A stretch of DNA of 64,000 nt, taken from positions 1-64,000 of the IMG/VR virus record IMGVR_UViG_3300042935_000900; one strand, 5' to 3'. This document shows, one piece after another, positions 31,258-40,642 of the stretch. The notes under the pieces were generated by a model that made no database searches, had not been told where the DNA came from, and saw nothing but the letters and a program-made list of their open reading frames with translations. Source of the DNA: a virus. A program made the position numbers and the translations under genes. The stretch's first letter is position 1, and every line of letters begins with the position of its first letter.

Positions 31258-32789
31258 TGTCAGTATCAAGTAATATATTAACAATAACCGAACCTAAATT
31301 AGTTCTTGATGAAGTTCAAATTAAGAACATGGCAGAAGATGTTGCGGCTGGTCCTTCGCAGGTTCCAAGCAAGCGTGTCGGTGATCTTATACCGATGATT
31401 ATTGTAAATGGATACACATTAAATGATGAAGATTTGCTTAATTTTGAATTAGAATTAACAGGTGATATTCCTAGATTATATCTGGTATTTCAAGATACTA
31501 GAAATATTTTTATGATTGATAGTTATCCGAGAGACGGTGCACTTATTAATGTTAGAATAGCTTCTAAGAGTCCAACCACTTATAAATCTGTTAGAATGGA
31601 TTTTGATATTCTCGATGTTTTTGCAGATCCTGTTTTTGGCGATATGGATACACCTATTTATAGAATTACTGGAATCTGTAGTATTCCAGGTTTGTTTAGT
31701 GAAGATTGCAAAAGTTATGGCGAAGGTACAAGTTTAGATCATTTGGAGAAAATAGCAACTGATTTAAAAATTGGATTAGCAAGTAATATTACTACGCCAA
31801 AGGATTCTATGAAAAGAATTCTTCCATATTCTAGTAGAATAGATTTTATTAAAGATACTGTCGATTCTTCATATATTAGCGAGGAATCATTTCAAACATT
31901 TCATATTGATCAATTTTACTATTTAAATTTTGTTGATGTTAATGCTCAATTTAATATTAAGGCTGATTTCGAAGATGCGTTTATGACTTTCTTACAAGAT
32001 ACTTCAGTTGATATAAAAAAATCTGAAAATGACAAGACGTTAAGTAAGTTAATGCTAACAAATAATTTAAATCTTAAGGGTATGTCTAATCATATTGAAA
32101 CATATACTGTTTTAAATAATTCTGCTAGAATCGTAACGCGACAAGGTTATTCTCGAGGCGTTCAATATTATGACGAGGGAGACCAAGAAAAGAAATTAAG
32201 AGAGTTTAAAATTGAAGCGATGACTACTAAAGATTTAAAGCCTATTGAAAGTCCTCTAAAGGGAAGATATGGTTCTGGTGGTAAAGCTGTATATGAGTTA
32301 GAACGTAAACATAAGTTTTTGGGTCGTCAATTTTATAGTGATAATGCAAAAGCAAAGAATAACCATTTAAATTATAATTATAGCGTAGTTCAGAATATAA
32401 TTAACATGGCGGAACTTGAAAAGATGCAATTGGTTATTGAACTAGGTACTAATGATAATGCTTTTTATAGATTTCAAAAGGTTCCAGTAGTTATATACGA
32501 ACACAGTGCTCAGAAGAAAAGTATTGTGGATCTAAAAGACGAAAGATTAAAAGAGGTTGGAATGCAAGAAACTCATTTTGATGGTGCAAAACAAGATCCT
32601 CAACAAAATCCTAATGAAGCTGGAGAAAATGCTAACACAGCTAAAATAAATGATTTGTTAAGTGGAAACTATTTAGTTGGTTCAATCGTTTATAAATATA
32701 CTAAAGAGGGTGGTATGAAACAGAGATTACATTTACTTAGAAGAGAATGGCCTGTATCATTAAACCAATTACCATCTAAAAAGAAATAA
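31257..32789 (+). CDS. Baseplate hub protein (gp27/gpD-like)
   Basis: A 510-residue protein. After ~40 residues, IIVNGYTLNDEDLLNFELEL and DSYPRDGALINVRIA, then FDILDVFADPVF, look like the first hub beta-barrel (the gp27 / late control gpD pattern). A central helical part and a second barrel (VQNIINMAELEKMQLVIELG) follow, then ANTAKINDLLSGNYLVG near the end. It lies between the LysM protein and the tube and spike genes, where a hub would be expected. Assignment is from overall pattern and synteny. Confidence 0.65.
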   Translation: MSVSSNILTITEPKLVLDEVQIKNMAEDVAAGPSQVPSKRVGDLIPMIIVNGYTLNDEDLLNFELELTGDIPRLYLVFQDTRNIFMIDSYPRDGALINVRIASKSPTTYKSVRMDFDILDVFADPVFGDMDTPIYRITGICSIPGLFSEDCKSYGEGTSLDHLEKIATDLKIGLASNITTPKDSMKRILPYSSRIDFIKDTVDSSYISEESFQTFHIDQFYYLNFVDVNAQFNIKADFEDAFMTFLQDTSVDIKKSENDKTLSKLMLTNNLNLKGMSNHIETYTVLNNSARIVTRQGYSRGVQYYDEGDQEKKLREFKIEAMTTKDLKPIESPLKGRYGSGGKAVYELERKHKFLGRQFYSDNAKAKNNHLNYNYSVVQNIINMAELEKMQLVIELGTNDNAFYRFQKVPVVIYEHSAQKKSIVDLKDERLKEVGMQETHFDGAKQDPQQNPNEAGENANTAKINDLLSGNYLVGSIVYKYTKEGGMKQRLHLLRREWPVSLNQLPSKKK

Positions 32790-32795
32790 TGAAAA

Positions 32796-33893
32796 ATGAA
32801 TAACAAATATATTAATGACTTTAGAAAAGGTCAAAAAAGAAATAAGTATATTCAAGATCCTACTTATTTAACTTTCTTCTTTCAATTTGTATACGATGAT
32901 GGTAATATGTCGCCATTATTAGCTGACGCGCTGTCAGACAATCCAGCTGTTGGTACTGCTGCTTACTATCTTAAGAATTATATCAAAGATGAGGGACGTG
33001 CTAATTCGTTAAAAGAATTTGCTAAAACTCTAAGATTAATTAATAGTCAAATGCCATGGTTTTGGCAAACATTAACAGGTGCTGAAAACTTTCTTAATTA
33101 TAATGTCAATGAACCATATAGAGGTGGAGATGAGGCCAAATTAACGATAGGTTGTTTAGAAAGTTTAAACTTGATGGTTTCTGGTATGATGGATTTATAC
33201 AGAGATGCTATGTGGGATGAAGAAAGATGGTGTTGGGTAGTTCCTGATAATCTTAGAAAGTTTACAATGATTGTTTATGTTTCTGAAATTAGAAAGATTC
33301 AAACTACTTCGGCTAACGGATCTATTTCAAGTTTTTTACAAACAGCATTTGGTGTAAATAAGAAAAATGATGCAGTGACTGGTGATAATTTACCATTCTT
33401 TGCGTTTAGAGTTGGTTTAGCTGAATTTGCTTTAACATCTGGAAAAGATATTTTTGCTGAATTGAGCGCGTCCAAAGCAGAATCTCCGTTGCCTAATATT
33501 GAAATATCGTATGAAAGAATTCATACGTATGATGCTAAATATTTAAATGGTATTATGGATAAACAGATTGGCTTAGAAGATAAAAAAGCTGGTAATGGAT
33601 TTCCTGGACCATTAGGTGATATTGTAGATCAAGCAACTGATGCTATATCTGGAATTGGTGATGATCTTTCTGGATTTGTTGATAGTGCTGTCGCAAGAGG
33701 TGCTAATCAAGTACAAAATATGGTGAATGGTTTAACTGCCAATGTATTTATGGGTAATGTGTATAGTGATACACGTACCTTTAGAGATGCGCTTAGACAA
33801 GGTTCTATTAATTCAATAGCTAATGTTGTTGGTGATATAGCTCAAACACCTGCAAAACCTAAAAACAATTTAGGTAACGCATACGGATTATAA
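32796..33893 (+). CDS. Tail-tube-like/baseplate protein
   Basis: A 365-residue protein starting MNNKYINDFRKGQKRNKYIQ. The region ~115-260 (AKLTIGCLESLNLMVSGMM; WCWVVPDNLRKFTMIVYVSE; ISYERIHTYDAKYLNG) has features of phage tube-fold proteins such as T4 gp48/gp54. The C-terminal ~90 residues are low-complexity. It sits directly before the spike gene. A tube-initiator role is inferred. Confidence 0.5.
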   Translation: MNNKYINDFRKGQKRNKYIQDPTYLTFFFQFVYDDGNMSPLLADALSDNPAVGTAAYYLKNYIKDEGRANSLKEFAKTLRLINSQMPWFWQTLTGAENFLNYNVNEPYRGGDEAKLTIGCLESLNLMVSGMMDLYRDAMWDEERWCWVVPDNLRKFTMIVYVSEIRKIQTTSANGSISSFLQTAFGVNKKNDAVTGDNLPFFAFRVGLAEFALTSGKDIFAELSASKAESPLPNIEISYERIHTYDAKYLNGIMDKQIGLEDKKAGNGFPGPLGDIVDQATDAISGIGDDLSGFVDSAVARGANQVQNMVNGLTANVFMGNVYSDTRTFRDALRQGSINSIANVVGDIAQTPAKPKNNLGNAYGL

Positions 33894-33900
33894 TAAATTT

Positions 33901-33909
33901 GATACATAG
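33901..33909 (+). promoter_or_regulatory. Late-type promoter, 3 nt from start codon
   Basis: GATACATAG, then TAT, then ATG at 33913; one-base variant of the consensus but with the conserved spacing. Confidence 0.55.
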
Positions 33910-33912
33910 TAT

Positions 33913-34602
33913 ATGGAAACCATTAGAGAATTAGGATCTGATGACCTAAGAACAACTCATTGGTTAGGTGAAGTCGTAGACAACAAAGACCCTGAGTTTC
34001 TAGGCAGATGTAAAGTGAAAATTTACGGCAAGTTTGATTTATTAGCTGCTGCTGACATGCCTTGGGCCTTTCCTATGAATCGAACTAATCCAGGACAACA
34101 TGTTGTGCCAAGAATCGGAGATATAGTGGCTGCTAGATTTGATAATGGTAATATTTATATGCCAGAATATTGGGTCCATGCAGATCAGAATAAAAATCTA
34201 AAGGATGATATTCTAAAATCTGCTTCTGAACCACATAACGTAGTATCATTAGTTTATGATGCTGAAAGAAATATTAGAATTTATTGGTCAAAAGAGGATG
34301 GTCTTGTAATTACAACAGGAAAAGCCAAAGACAAAGATCCTATGATAAAATTTGATAAGGATGGTGATATTCTTATCAATGCCAAAAATATTTATATGGC
34401 TACAAGTCCAACAGATAAAGCAGAACCTGGTGTAAATGGTGAAACTCTTTTTCAAACTCTTAACAAGTTTATGAAAGAATTTAATAAACATACACATCCA
34501 ACCCCAGCTGGACCAAGCAGTCCTCCTCTTCCTACTAGTGTAATTGCTATAGAAGGAGAATTAGCTAAACTCGATAAGATTAAACATGGGACTAAAAAGT
34601 AA
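33913..34602 (+). CDS. Central spike protein (gp5-like OB fold, no lysozyme domain)
   Basis: A 229-residue protein. Residues ~15-95 form an OB-fold domain typical of gp5/gpV spikes: THWLGEVVDNKDPEFLGRCK, VKIYGKFD, DMPWAFPMN, VPRIGDIVAARFDNGN, PEYWVHAD. A short repeated beta segment (KFDKDGDILINAKNIYMATS) suggests a beta-helix needle. The C-terminus has HTHPTPAGPSSPPLP, a His/Pro-rich tip-like segment. T4 gp5 has a lysozyme domain between these parts; here it is absent, so cell-wall degradation must be supplied elsewhere. Confidence 0.82.
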   Translation: METIRELGSDDLRTTHWLGEVVDNKDPEFLGRCKVKIYGKFDLLAAADMPWAFPMNRTNPGQHVVPRIGDIVAARFDNGNIYMPEYWVHADQNKNLKDDILKSASEPHNVVSLVYDAERNIRIYWSKEDGLVITTGKAKDKDPMIKFDKDGDILINAKNIYMATSPTDKAEPGVNGETLFQTLNKFMKEFNKHTHPTPAGPSSPPLPTSVIAIEGELAKLDKIKHGTKK

Positions 34603-34605
34603 TCG

Positions 34606-34614
34606 GATATATAA
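34606..34614 (+). promoter_or_regulatory. Late-type promoter
   Basis: CGGATATATAA context, 24 nt before the ATG of the S1 protein. Confidence 0.65.
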
Positions 34615-34638
34615 CTCATCACTTCTAAATAAAAATAA

Positions 34639-35946
34639 ATGACACAAAAAAATCAAGACAATTCTAAGACACCAAAAATTAGAATTGGCGAAAAAAACAA
34701 AATCGAGGCAATCAGTCTAGAAAGCCTTGTAACAATCACACCATCTGAGAAAAAAGTTGTAGACCTAGATGCTCACAACAAAGACGAAGCATGGTATCTT
34801 CCTAACGGTGAATTTAATTGGGACGCTTTCGAAAACGAAGCAAAACCAAAAAGAACCATAAATCCCCACATTAAATTAAAAAATCCAACTGACAAAGTAT
34901 TTTCTCATGCGTCTTATGCGCAAGATTTATACAATATGATGATTGGTTCAGCTAGTGTTTTTGATAACAAGTTTATTCTTGAAGTTGGTAAAGTTTACGA
35001 AGGTAAGGTTTATGGAATTTCAAGCAATTGGATGAGTATCGATGTTGATTATAGAGAATTAGTCTATGTTAATATTGAAAAAGAAGTTGCAAATGATTTA
35101 AAAACAGGGGATAAAACTTCGGTTAAAATCGTTAGAAACAGAAGTAAAGGTGAAGACTTTGTTGTAGGTTCAATTGAACAAGGTGTACAACATGCTATCT
35201 TTGAAGAGTTAATGAGTAATATTGACAACAATATCGCTTATGCCGGTCTAGTTAAACAAATGATCCCCGAAGGTGGTTATATTGTAACTATTAATGGTAT
35301 CGATTGCTTTATGCCAGGATCTTTAGCCGGTATGAATAAATTACATGACTTTAGTTCTATAATTGGAACTGATATGTATGTAGTTCCTATTTCATTCTCA
35401 GCTGAAAGAGGCACAGTAGTTGTTTCACACAGAGCTTACTTAAAAGCAATGGTTCCTTCGATCCTCGAAGATCTTAGAAATGCAAAAGATGAAGTTATTA
35501 CAGGTTTTGTTACTGGTAGTGCTAAATTCGGTGTATTCTGTGAATTCAATGGTTGTTTAACTGGTATGATCCACATCAATGACTTGGATGAAGTACATGC
35601 TGCTAAGTTAAGAAAACATGAAATTAATCCAGGAGATGCTATTGAGTTTAAAGTAAAAGAAATCATTTCTGATACTAAGATTACATTGACTCAGTTGATC
35701 CACAACGATCCATGGAATGGTATCACAGAAAGATACAAGATTCCTGCAAGAGTAACTGGTATTGTTAAGTCTATTAAAGATTACGGTATGTTTGTTGCAA
35801 TCGAAGAAGGTGTTATTGGTTTATTACACGTAAGTGAATTGCCAGAGGGTGCTATCAAAGATTATGCAAAGAATCAAGAAGTGCAAGTAGAAATCTCAAG
35901 AATTGAAGAAATTACCAAAAAAGTATTCTTAAAACTTATTTCTTAA
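34639..35946 (+). CDS. Phage ribosomal protein S1-like protein (four S1 domains)
   Basis: A 435-residue protein. After a polar N-terminus (~1-100) come about four S1/OB repeats: ~108-185 (EVGKVYEGKVYGISSNWMSI), ~190-270 (partial, FMPGSLAGMNKL), ~280-355 (EVITGFVTGSAKFGVFCEFN then GMIHINDLDE), and ~365-435 (ARVTGIVKSIKDYGMFVAIE then GLLHVSELPE). This resembles bacterial bS1, which helps mRNA bind the 30S subunit. Phage S1-like proteins are known but uncommon. With phage bS21 it suggests control of translation initiation, expressed from a late promoter. A transcription or RNA-stability role is possible. Confidence 0.82.
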   Translation: MTQKNQDNSKTPKIRIGEKNKIEAISLESLVTITPSEKKVVDLDAHNKDEAWYLPNGEFNWDAFENEAKPKRTINPHIKLKNPTDKVFSHASYAQDLYNMMIGSASVFDNKFILEVGKVYEGKVYGISSNWMSIDVDYRELVYVNIEKEVANDLKTGDKTSVKIVRNRSKGEDFVVGSIEQGVQHAIFEELMSNIDNNIAYAGLVKQMIPEGGYIVTINGIDCFMPGSLAGMNKLHDFSSIIGTDMYVVPISFSAERGTVVVSHRAYLKAMVPSILEDLRNAKDEVITGFVTGSAKFGVFCEFNGCLTGMIHINDLDEVHAAKLRKHEINPGDAIEFKVKEIISDTKITLTQLIHNDPWNGITERYKIPARVTGIVKSIKDYGMFVAIEEGVIGLLHVSELPEGAIKDYAKNQEVQVEISRIEEITKKVFLKLIS

Positions 35947-35965
35947 TAGATGTTTAAAAGGGGGT

Positions 35966-35974
35966 GATATATAC
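35966..35974 (+). promoter_or_regulatory. Late-type promoter
   Basis: GATATATAC, 28 nt before the ATG at 36003, after a G-rich stretch. Confidence 0.6.
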
Positions 35975-36002
35975 TTGAAAGATAGTATTATAATCTCTAA
36001 AT

Positions 36003-37304
36003 ATGTTAAACATCCATAACAAAGACATTCTCTTTAAAGCCTTAATCGGCTTCGAGTTCGAATTCTTTTCAAATTACGACCTAGACGAGGCAGTTAAACA
36101 ACTTAAGTCTCTTCTGGGTCGTGATATTTATGTAGGTACCAAAGCACATAGTGAATTTCAGCCTACAGATAAAAAGTTTAAAGTTGAACCTGATATGTCA
36201 GGTGGTAAGAACATGCTTGAATTAGTGACTGGTGCTTTACCGTATCAAGATGCTAGAATGGTTCTTATTAAAGTGCTTACTTATATAAAAGAACACGGTT
36301 ATACAACTGACAGATCAGCTATTCATATTAACTGTTCGTTTGATATTAAGCAAACTGGTGATCCTTATAGAATCAAGAAAATGAACGTTTTAAAGTTTAT
36401 TCTTGACTTTAATGAGCCACAAGTTTATAAATTCTTCCCAAATAGAGAAAATTCGGTATATGCTAAGTCCATTAAATGGATCTTACCAAGAGCTGAAAAC
36501 TTCTACTTTGATGGAAACACCATTTCACAGATGAATTTTGAGTATCCAATGTCTAAATATTATGGCATTAACTTTTCTAAAGCAGAAAAGGGCTATTTAG
36601 AATTTCGTTATTTGGGTGGTAAAGATTATCAAGACAGAACCACAGATCTTTTGCATTTAACAGATGTGTTCCTATTGCAAATGTGGAACGCTACTGAAAA
36701 TCCTGGATTTACGCCTAATAATAAACTTGAATTAAAAAGAATTCTTGAGTTAAATAAAAACGTAATCGAAGGTCGTAAAGACTGGAGAAAGTTATTTACG
36801 GCTGATAGTAATATTAAGTTAACTATTGACATGGATGACAGTGATGTTATTGTTGATATGTATTGGCCACAAATCAGAGATCGAGTAATTAAATTATTTA
36901 CTCATGGTGGAATCGAAGGTGGTAGAATCAATTATGACACAGATGCTGGTAAAATTCAAATTAAAGATGCATTTATGAAAATGTGTTTTGAGCTTGAAGT
37001 TTATGAGTTTGTGGATTGTAAAATTAGAGGATCTATTCTTAGCAGTGATTTTTACAACTGCGAAATAGAAGGATCTGATATTAAATTTTGTGCTTTGTTT
37101 CAAGGTACTAATGTAAAAGAAAGTAAGCTTCAATCTTGTTATGTTTCTCAAAGTGTATTTGCTGAAAACTGCTATGTCTTTGGCATAGACGGTTATTTCG
37201 AAGGTCAAATGCAAGGTGGAATATTTAGAGAAGGAAGATATACACATAAAGCTGATTTCATTGATGTTGAAATCGTACAAAGCAAAAAAATAGAAATGCA
37301 ATAA
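36003..37304 (+). CDS. Amidoligase-like protein with pentapeptide-like C-terminus
   Basis: A 433-residue protein. LIGFEFEFFSN, VEPDMSGGKNMLELVTGALP, and AIHINCSFD followed by GYLEFRYLGG match the COOH-NH2 ligase / amidoligase family, which forms amide bonds and is related to glutamine synthetase folds. Residues ~335-420 (FVDCKIRGSILSSDFYNCEI; FCALFQGTNVKESKLQ) read as irregular pentapeptide-like repeats forming a beta-helix. Its place among baseplate genes with a late promoter suggests modification of a virion protein or of the host envelope, but the substrate is unknown. Confidence 0.65.
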   Translation: MLNIHNKDILFKALIGFEFEFFSNYDLDEAVKQLKSLLGRDIYVGTKAHSEFQPTDKKFKVEPDMSGGKNMLELVTGALPYQDARMVLIKVLTYIKEHGYTTDRSAIHINCSFDIKQTGDPYRIKKMNVLKFILDFNEPQVYKFFPNRENSVYAKSIKWILPRAENFYFDGNTISQMNFEYPMSKYYGINFSKAEKGYLEFRYLGGKDYQDRTTDLLHLTDVFLLQMWNATENPGFTPNNKLELKRILELNKNVIEGRKDWRKLFTADSNIKLTIDMDDSDVIVDMYWPQIRDRVIKLFTHGGIEGGRINYDTDAGKIQIKDAFMKMCFELEVYEFVDCKIRGSILSSDFYNCEIEGSDIKFCALFQGTNVKESKLQSCYVSQSVFAENCYVFGIDGYFEGQMQGGIFREGRYTHKADFIDVEIVQSKKIEMQ

Positions 37305-37305
37305 A

Positions 37306-38139
37306 ATGACTGATATTACAGCTCAAGATTTAGAAGACATGGGTCTCCCTAGGGAATATGATCCCAATTGTTTAAACAATTTTATGATTGAATTAGCGGA
37401 TGATATTACCGGAGCATGTATGATTCCAATGAATCTGCCTAAAAAAGAAATTTATAATATTATTCAAAGAGCTAAGAAATGGTTCTATAAGAATTATGAG
37501 TACTCTGTGCAAGAGAATTTCTTAGTTATTCCTGAAGAGTATTTTGTAACACCAACATACTTAAGTACTAGATCTTTAACTCTTCCTGGAGCGGCATTAG
37601 ATGGCTCAGGAGCTGTCTTTGCAGTATACGGTGTTTATCCTGTAGGTTCTTATTATGGTGCTGGTACAGACGTTCGTTTTACTAAAGGTGACTTTAACAT
37701 CGACCGTTTATTATTTGGTGGTATGTTAGGTCAAGGTACTTATGATATTAAATCAGCTGAAAACTTACAGTATTATGTAGTTCAGCAAAGTTATTATGAT
37801 ATGGCTCGTCAGATTATTAACAATACAATTTCGTTTAACTATAGTAATTTGACTAGAAACTTAAAAATTATGGGTGAAACTCCAAAGAGTCACTTGATTT
37901 TAGAGGTTTACCAAACTATTCCAGATTGTGCATTATTTGAAGATGAAATCTTCTTTAGATATTGTTCAGCAAAAATTAAAGTTTCATTAGGTGCTAAATT
38001 GAGTATTTTTGATTACAATTTACCAGGTGAAGTTAAACTTAATGCTGATGTTATCAAATCTATGGGTGAAGATGAATTAGAAAAAATTATAGAAGAAATC
38101 AAAGGCGACGAAGGTGTTGACTGGATGATGCATTCTTAA
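37306..38139 (+). CDS. Virion protein, unassigned (277 residues)
   Basis: Starts MTDITAQDLEDMGLPREYDP. Contains IIQRAKKWFYKNYEYSVQEN, a Gly/Tyr-rich middle (FAVYGVYPVGSYYGAG), and a helical C-terminus. One base separates it from the amidoligase-like gene and it precedes the gp25/gp6 wedge genes, so it is probably a structural protein of neck or baseplate. I do not recognise a family. Confidence 0.55.
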   Translation: MTDITAQDLEDMGLPREYDPNCLNNFMIELADDITGACMIPMNLPKKEIYNIIQRAKKWFYKNYEYSVQENFLVIPEEYFVTPTYLSTRSLTLPGAALDGSGAVFAVYGVYPVGSYYGAGTDVRFTKGDFNIDRLLFGGMLGQGTYDIKSAENLQYYVVQQSYYDMARQIINNTISFNYSNLTRNLKIMGETPKSHLILEVYQTIPDCALFEDEIFFRYCSAKIKVSLGAKLSIFDYNLPGEVKLNADVIKSMGEDELEKIIEEIKGDEGVDWMMHS

Positions 38140-38142
38140 TGA

Positions 38143-38151
38143 AATATATAG
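38143..38151 (+). promoter_or_regulatory. Possible late-type promoter
   Basis: AATATATAG, one-base variant of the consensus, 9 nt before the ATG of the gp25-like gene. Confidence 0.45.
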
Positions 38152-38160
38152 TAACATAGT

Positions 38161-38517
38161 ATGGAACTTTACATAAGAACATTAGATGATCCGAATTTTG
38201 ATCCAAAGAAGTTGCAATCTCAAACAGAAATTGCACAACTTCTTACGCAGATCGAAACGATTCTTTTTACAACAAAAGGAGATGTTCTTGGTGATCCAAA
38301 CTTTGGTGCTAACTTAGAAGATTTATTGTTTGAGTTTAACTTAAATGAAGAAACGATTCAGGCTTCTATAGAAAGACAATTGGCTACTTATTGCCCATTG
38401 GCTCAAAAATATAACACGGAAGTGGTTGCAAAATTCTGGAAAGAAGGCGATGTTGTAATTGCAACAGTTGACGTTGTTATAAATAATCAATATGCTGTTA
38501 GGGCTGTAATAAATTAA
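38161..38517 (+). CDS. 25: Baseplate wedge protein gp25-like
   Basis: A 118-residue protein of the gp25/GpW lysozyme-like family: IAQLLTQIETILFTTKGDVL, DPNFGANLEDLLFEF and the C-terminal VDVVINNQYAVRAVI are typical. gp25 links the wedge to the sheath in contractile tails. Length matches the family. It is followed after 7 nt by the gp6-like gene, the usual order. Confidence 0.88.
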   Translation: MELYIRTLDDPNFDPKKLQSQTEIAQLLTQIETILFTTKGDVLGDPNFGANLEDLLFEFNLNEETIQASIERQLATYCPLAQKYNTEVVAKFWKEGDVVIATVDVVINNQYAVRAVIN

Positions 38518-38524
38518 ACAAGAG

Positions 38525-40354
38525 ATGGCAGATTTTAAAATTTTAAACAAAGCTAGAATACAATCTTCTCAGATTTTTGAAGATACAAGAACTTATATTT
38601 CTAGAGCTTACAAAAGAACCGGTGAATTTTTCACTGCTGCGTCGCCGTACGCTCAAATCCTATTAGTTCTTTCAGAACTTGGTCAACTTATAATGTTCTA
38701 TATTGAAGATGCTTTAGTTGAACAAAATATTTATACTGCGCAACAAACTGAAAGTATTTATGGTTTAGCAAGATTAGCAGGTCACGATCCAACTAGAGGT
38801 TTTAGTGCAACTGGACAAATTAAATTTAGATGGAAACCAGGTGTTACCAGTGATATTGCTGGTGATGCATTGACTATTCCAGCTAATGCTGAAATTTCTT
38901 TTCCTGCAAATGGTTTAGTTTATTTAGTTAGAACAAATGGAGATCAATTTAGACTTGATAAGAATTTCTCTGGCTATATTAATGCCCCAATTATACAAGG
39001 TAAATTAGAAAGCCAAACATTAACTGCTACAGGTGAGAGATTACAATCATTTAATGTTAAAGTGTCTGGTGCAACTGGACATGACACAGTTAGAATTACC
39101 GTTAACAGCGAACTTTGGACTTCTTATAACTCATTATATGAAATGAACTCTGATTCTAAAGGATACCTTATTAAAACAGGTATTATGGGAGGATTAGATC
39201 TTTATTTTGGAAATGGAAACTTTGGTATGATTCCACCTGCTGGTGCAATTATCGGTGTTGAATACATCAAACACGATGGTACTTTAGGTAACTTGGGTGA
39301 TGCCAAAGATATTACATTTAAATGGATTACAGAAGGAACTGACTCAGTTGGAAATCCGTATGACTTGAATCAAGTTCTTGATTTTGAAGTTGTTTCTGCA
39401 CCTAAAATGGGTGGAGATCCAGAATCTACTGAATTCACTAAATTAATCGCGCCGTTAGCTTCTAAATCATTTGTATTAGCTACACCAGAAAACTATGAAC
39501 ACTTCTTATCAAGATACAACTCATTCTCTTATATAGATGCATATAACACAACAGACGATGGATATTTGGATGATGATAACGTAATTTACTTATTTATGTT
39601 ACCAGATGCTAAAAGAAAATTAACAGGCACCCAAGATTATTTTGCATTGCCTGTTGAAGAATTTACTTTTACTGCAACTGAACAAGCTGCTATTCAAAAA
39701 ACTATTGAAGACTCAGGTCAACAAATGGTAGTTACAGATATTGAGTTTGTTACGCCTACCATTAAAAAATACAGAATGGATATTTATGTTAGATATTTTG
39801 AAGGCTTTGATAAGAATCAAATCTTTAAAGAGGTTAGATCTAAGATGAGTGAGTATCTATTGAATATAACAAGAAGAGACAAATTACCAAAATCTGATAT
39901 TATTGCTTTATTAGAAGCAGTAGAAGGTATTGATGCGGTCAATGTACAGTTTGTTTCAGCACTCGAAGAAGAGGCTAGAAGATTGGGTTACTATTATGTT
40001 AAAACAATAAAAGTTACTCCTTCGACTCCTTTATTAAAAGATATAGGCAATGGTAAACAAAGATATTTCTTCTTTGAAAAATCAGAAACTATTCAAAAAG
40101 TTAACTTAATTGCAGGACAACCTAACCCCGTTGGATTTGATAAATACATTGGACTAGACAAATATGGTGATATTATCTTACAAAAACAAGATCTTGCTTT
40201 ATTTAGAGGTGGTTGGTATGACAGAGATAATGCGGTAGTAAAAGATAGCCCAGCATTAAATCAGATGGCAAGTTTATCAGTTTATTTTGATGAACCACCA
40301 GTACAAAGAACGGTATTTACACAGTTACAAGCTGCAACTAGAAAAATGCTTTAA
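38525..40354 (+). CDS. 6: Baseplate wedge protein gp6-like (gpJ family)
   Basis: A 609-residue protein. The N-terminal ~140 residues (IYTAQQTESIYGLARLAGHD; FRWKPGVTSDIAGDALTIPA) and the C-terminal core (IYVRYFEGFDKNQIFKEVR; DIIALLEAVEGIDAVNV) are the baseplate J/gp6 pattern. gp6 dimers form the backbone of the baseplate wedge in contractile tails. It follows gp25 as in T4-like and P2-like phages. Confidence 0.85.
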   Translation: MADFKILNKARIQSSQIFEDTRTYISRAYKRTGEFFTAASPYAQILLVLSELGQLIMFYIEDALVEQNIYTAQQTESIYGLARLAGHDPTRGFSATGQIKFRWKPGVTSDIAGDALTIPANAEISFPANGLVYLVRTNGDQFRLDKNFSGYINAPIIQGKLESQTLTATGERLQSFNVKVSGATGHDTVRITVNSELWTSYNSLYEMNSDSKGYLIKTGIMGGLDLYFGNGNFGMIPPAGAIIGVEYIKHDGTLGNLGDAKDITFKWITEGTDSVGNPYDLNQVLDFEVVSAPKMGGDPESTEFTKLIAPLASKSFVLATPENYEHFLSRYNSFSYIDAYNTTDDGYLDDDNVIYLFMLPDAKRKLTGTQDYFALPVEEFTFTATEQAAIQKTIEDSGQQMVVTDIEFVTPTIKKYRMDIYVRYFEGFDKNQIFKEVRSKMSEYLLNITRRDKLPKSDIIALLEAVEGIDAVNVQFVSALEEEARRLGYYYVKTIKVTPSTPLLKDIGNGKQRYFFFEKSETIQKVNLIAGQPNPVGFDKYIGLDKYGDIILQKQDLALFRGGWYDRDNAVVKDSPALNQMASLSVYFDEPPVQRTVFTQLQAATRKML

Positions 40355-40369
40355 ATATAAACTTAACAG

Positions 40370-40642
40370 ATGGCAAAGACAATTTATGACGGTTTATATA
40401 GATATAAGTTAACAAAACTTTATACAACAGCAAAGCGTTCTAAAGACGATAGAAAAAATACAGGTTATGATTACAAAGATAAAATCATGAAAAGATCTGT
40501 ATCTCCACATATTTATAGAAATGAAGTTATGGCTGATTTTCTAGATTTTATAAATGATTTTGTTTATGAAAAAATTAAAGCTGTTAGAAGACTTAAATTG
40601 TTTAAGTCCTTTACTGTTGACAAAGACTACGATATAGAATAA
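40370..40642 (+). CDS. Hypothetical 90-residue protein between wedge genes
   Basis: MAKTIYDGLYRYKLTKLYTT starts a small basic protein rich in Lys, Tyr and Arg. It lies between gp6-like and gp7-like genes and shares a base with the latter (TAATG). Probably a small wedge component or assembly factor; unassigned. Confidence 0.6.
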   Translation: MAKTIYDGLYRYKLTKLYTTAKRSKDDRKNTGYDYKDKIMKRSVSPHIYRNEVMADFLDFINDFVYEKIKAVRRLKLFKSFTVDKDYDIE

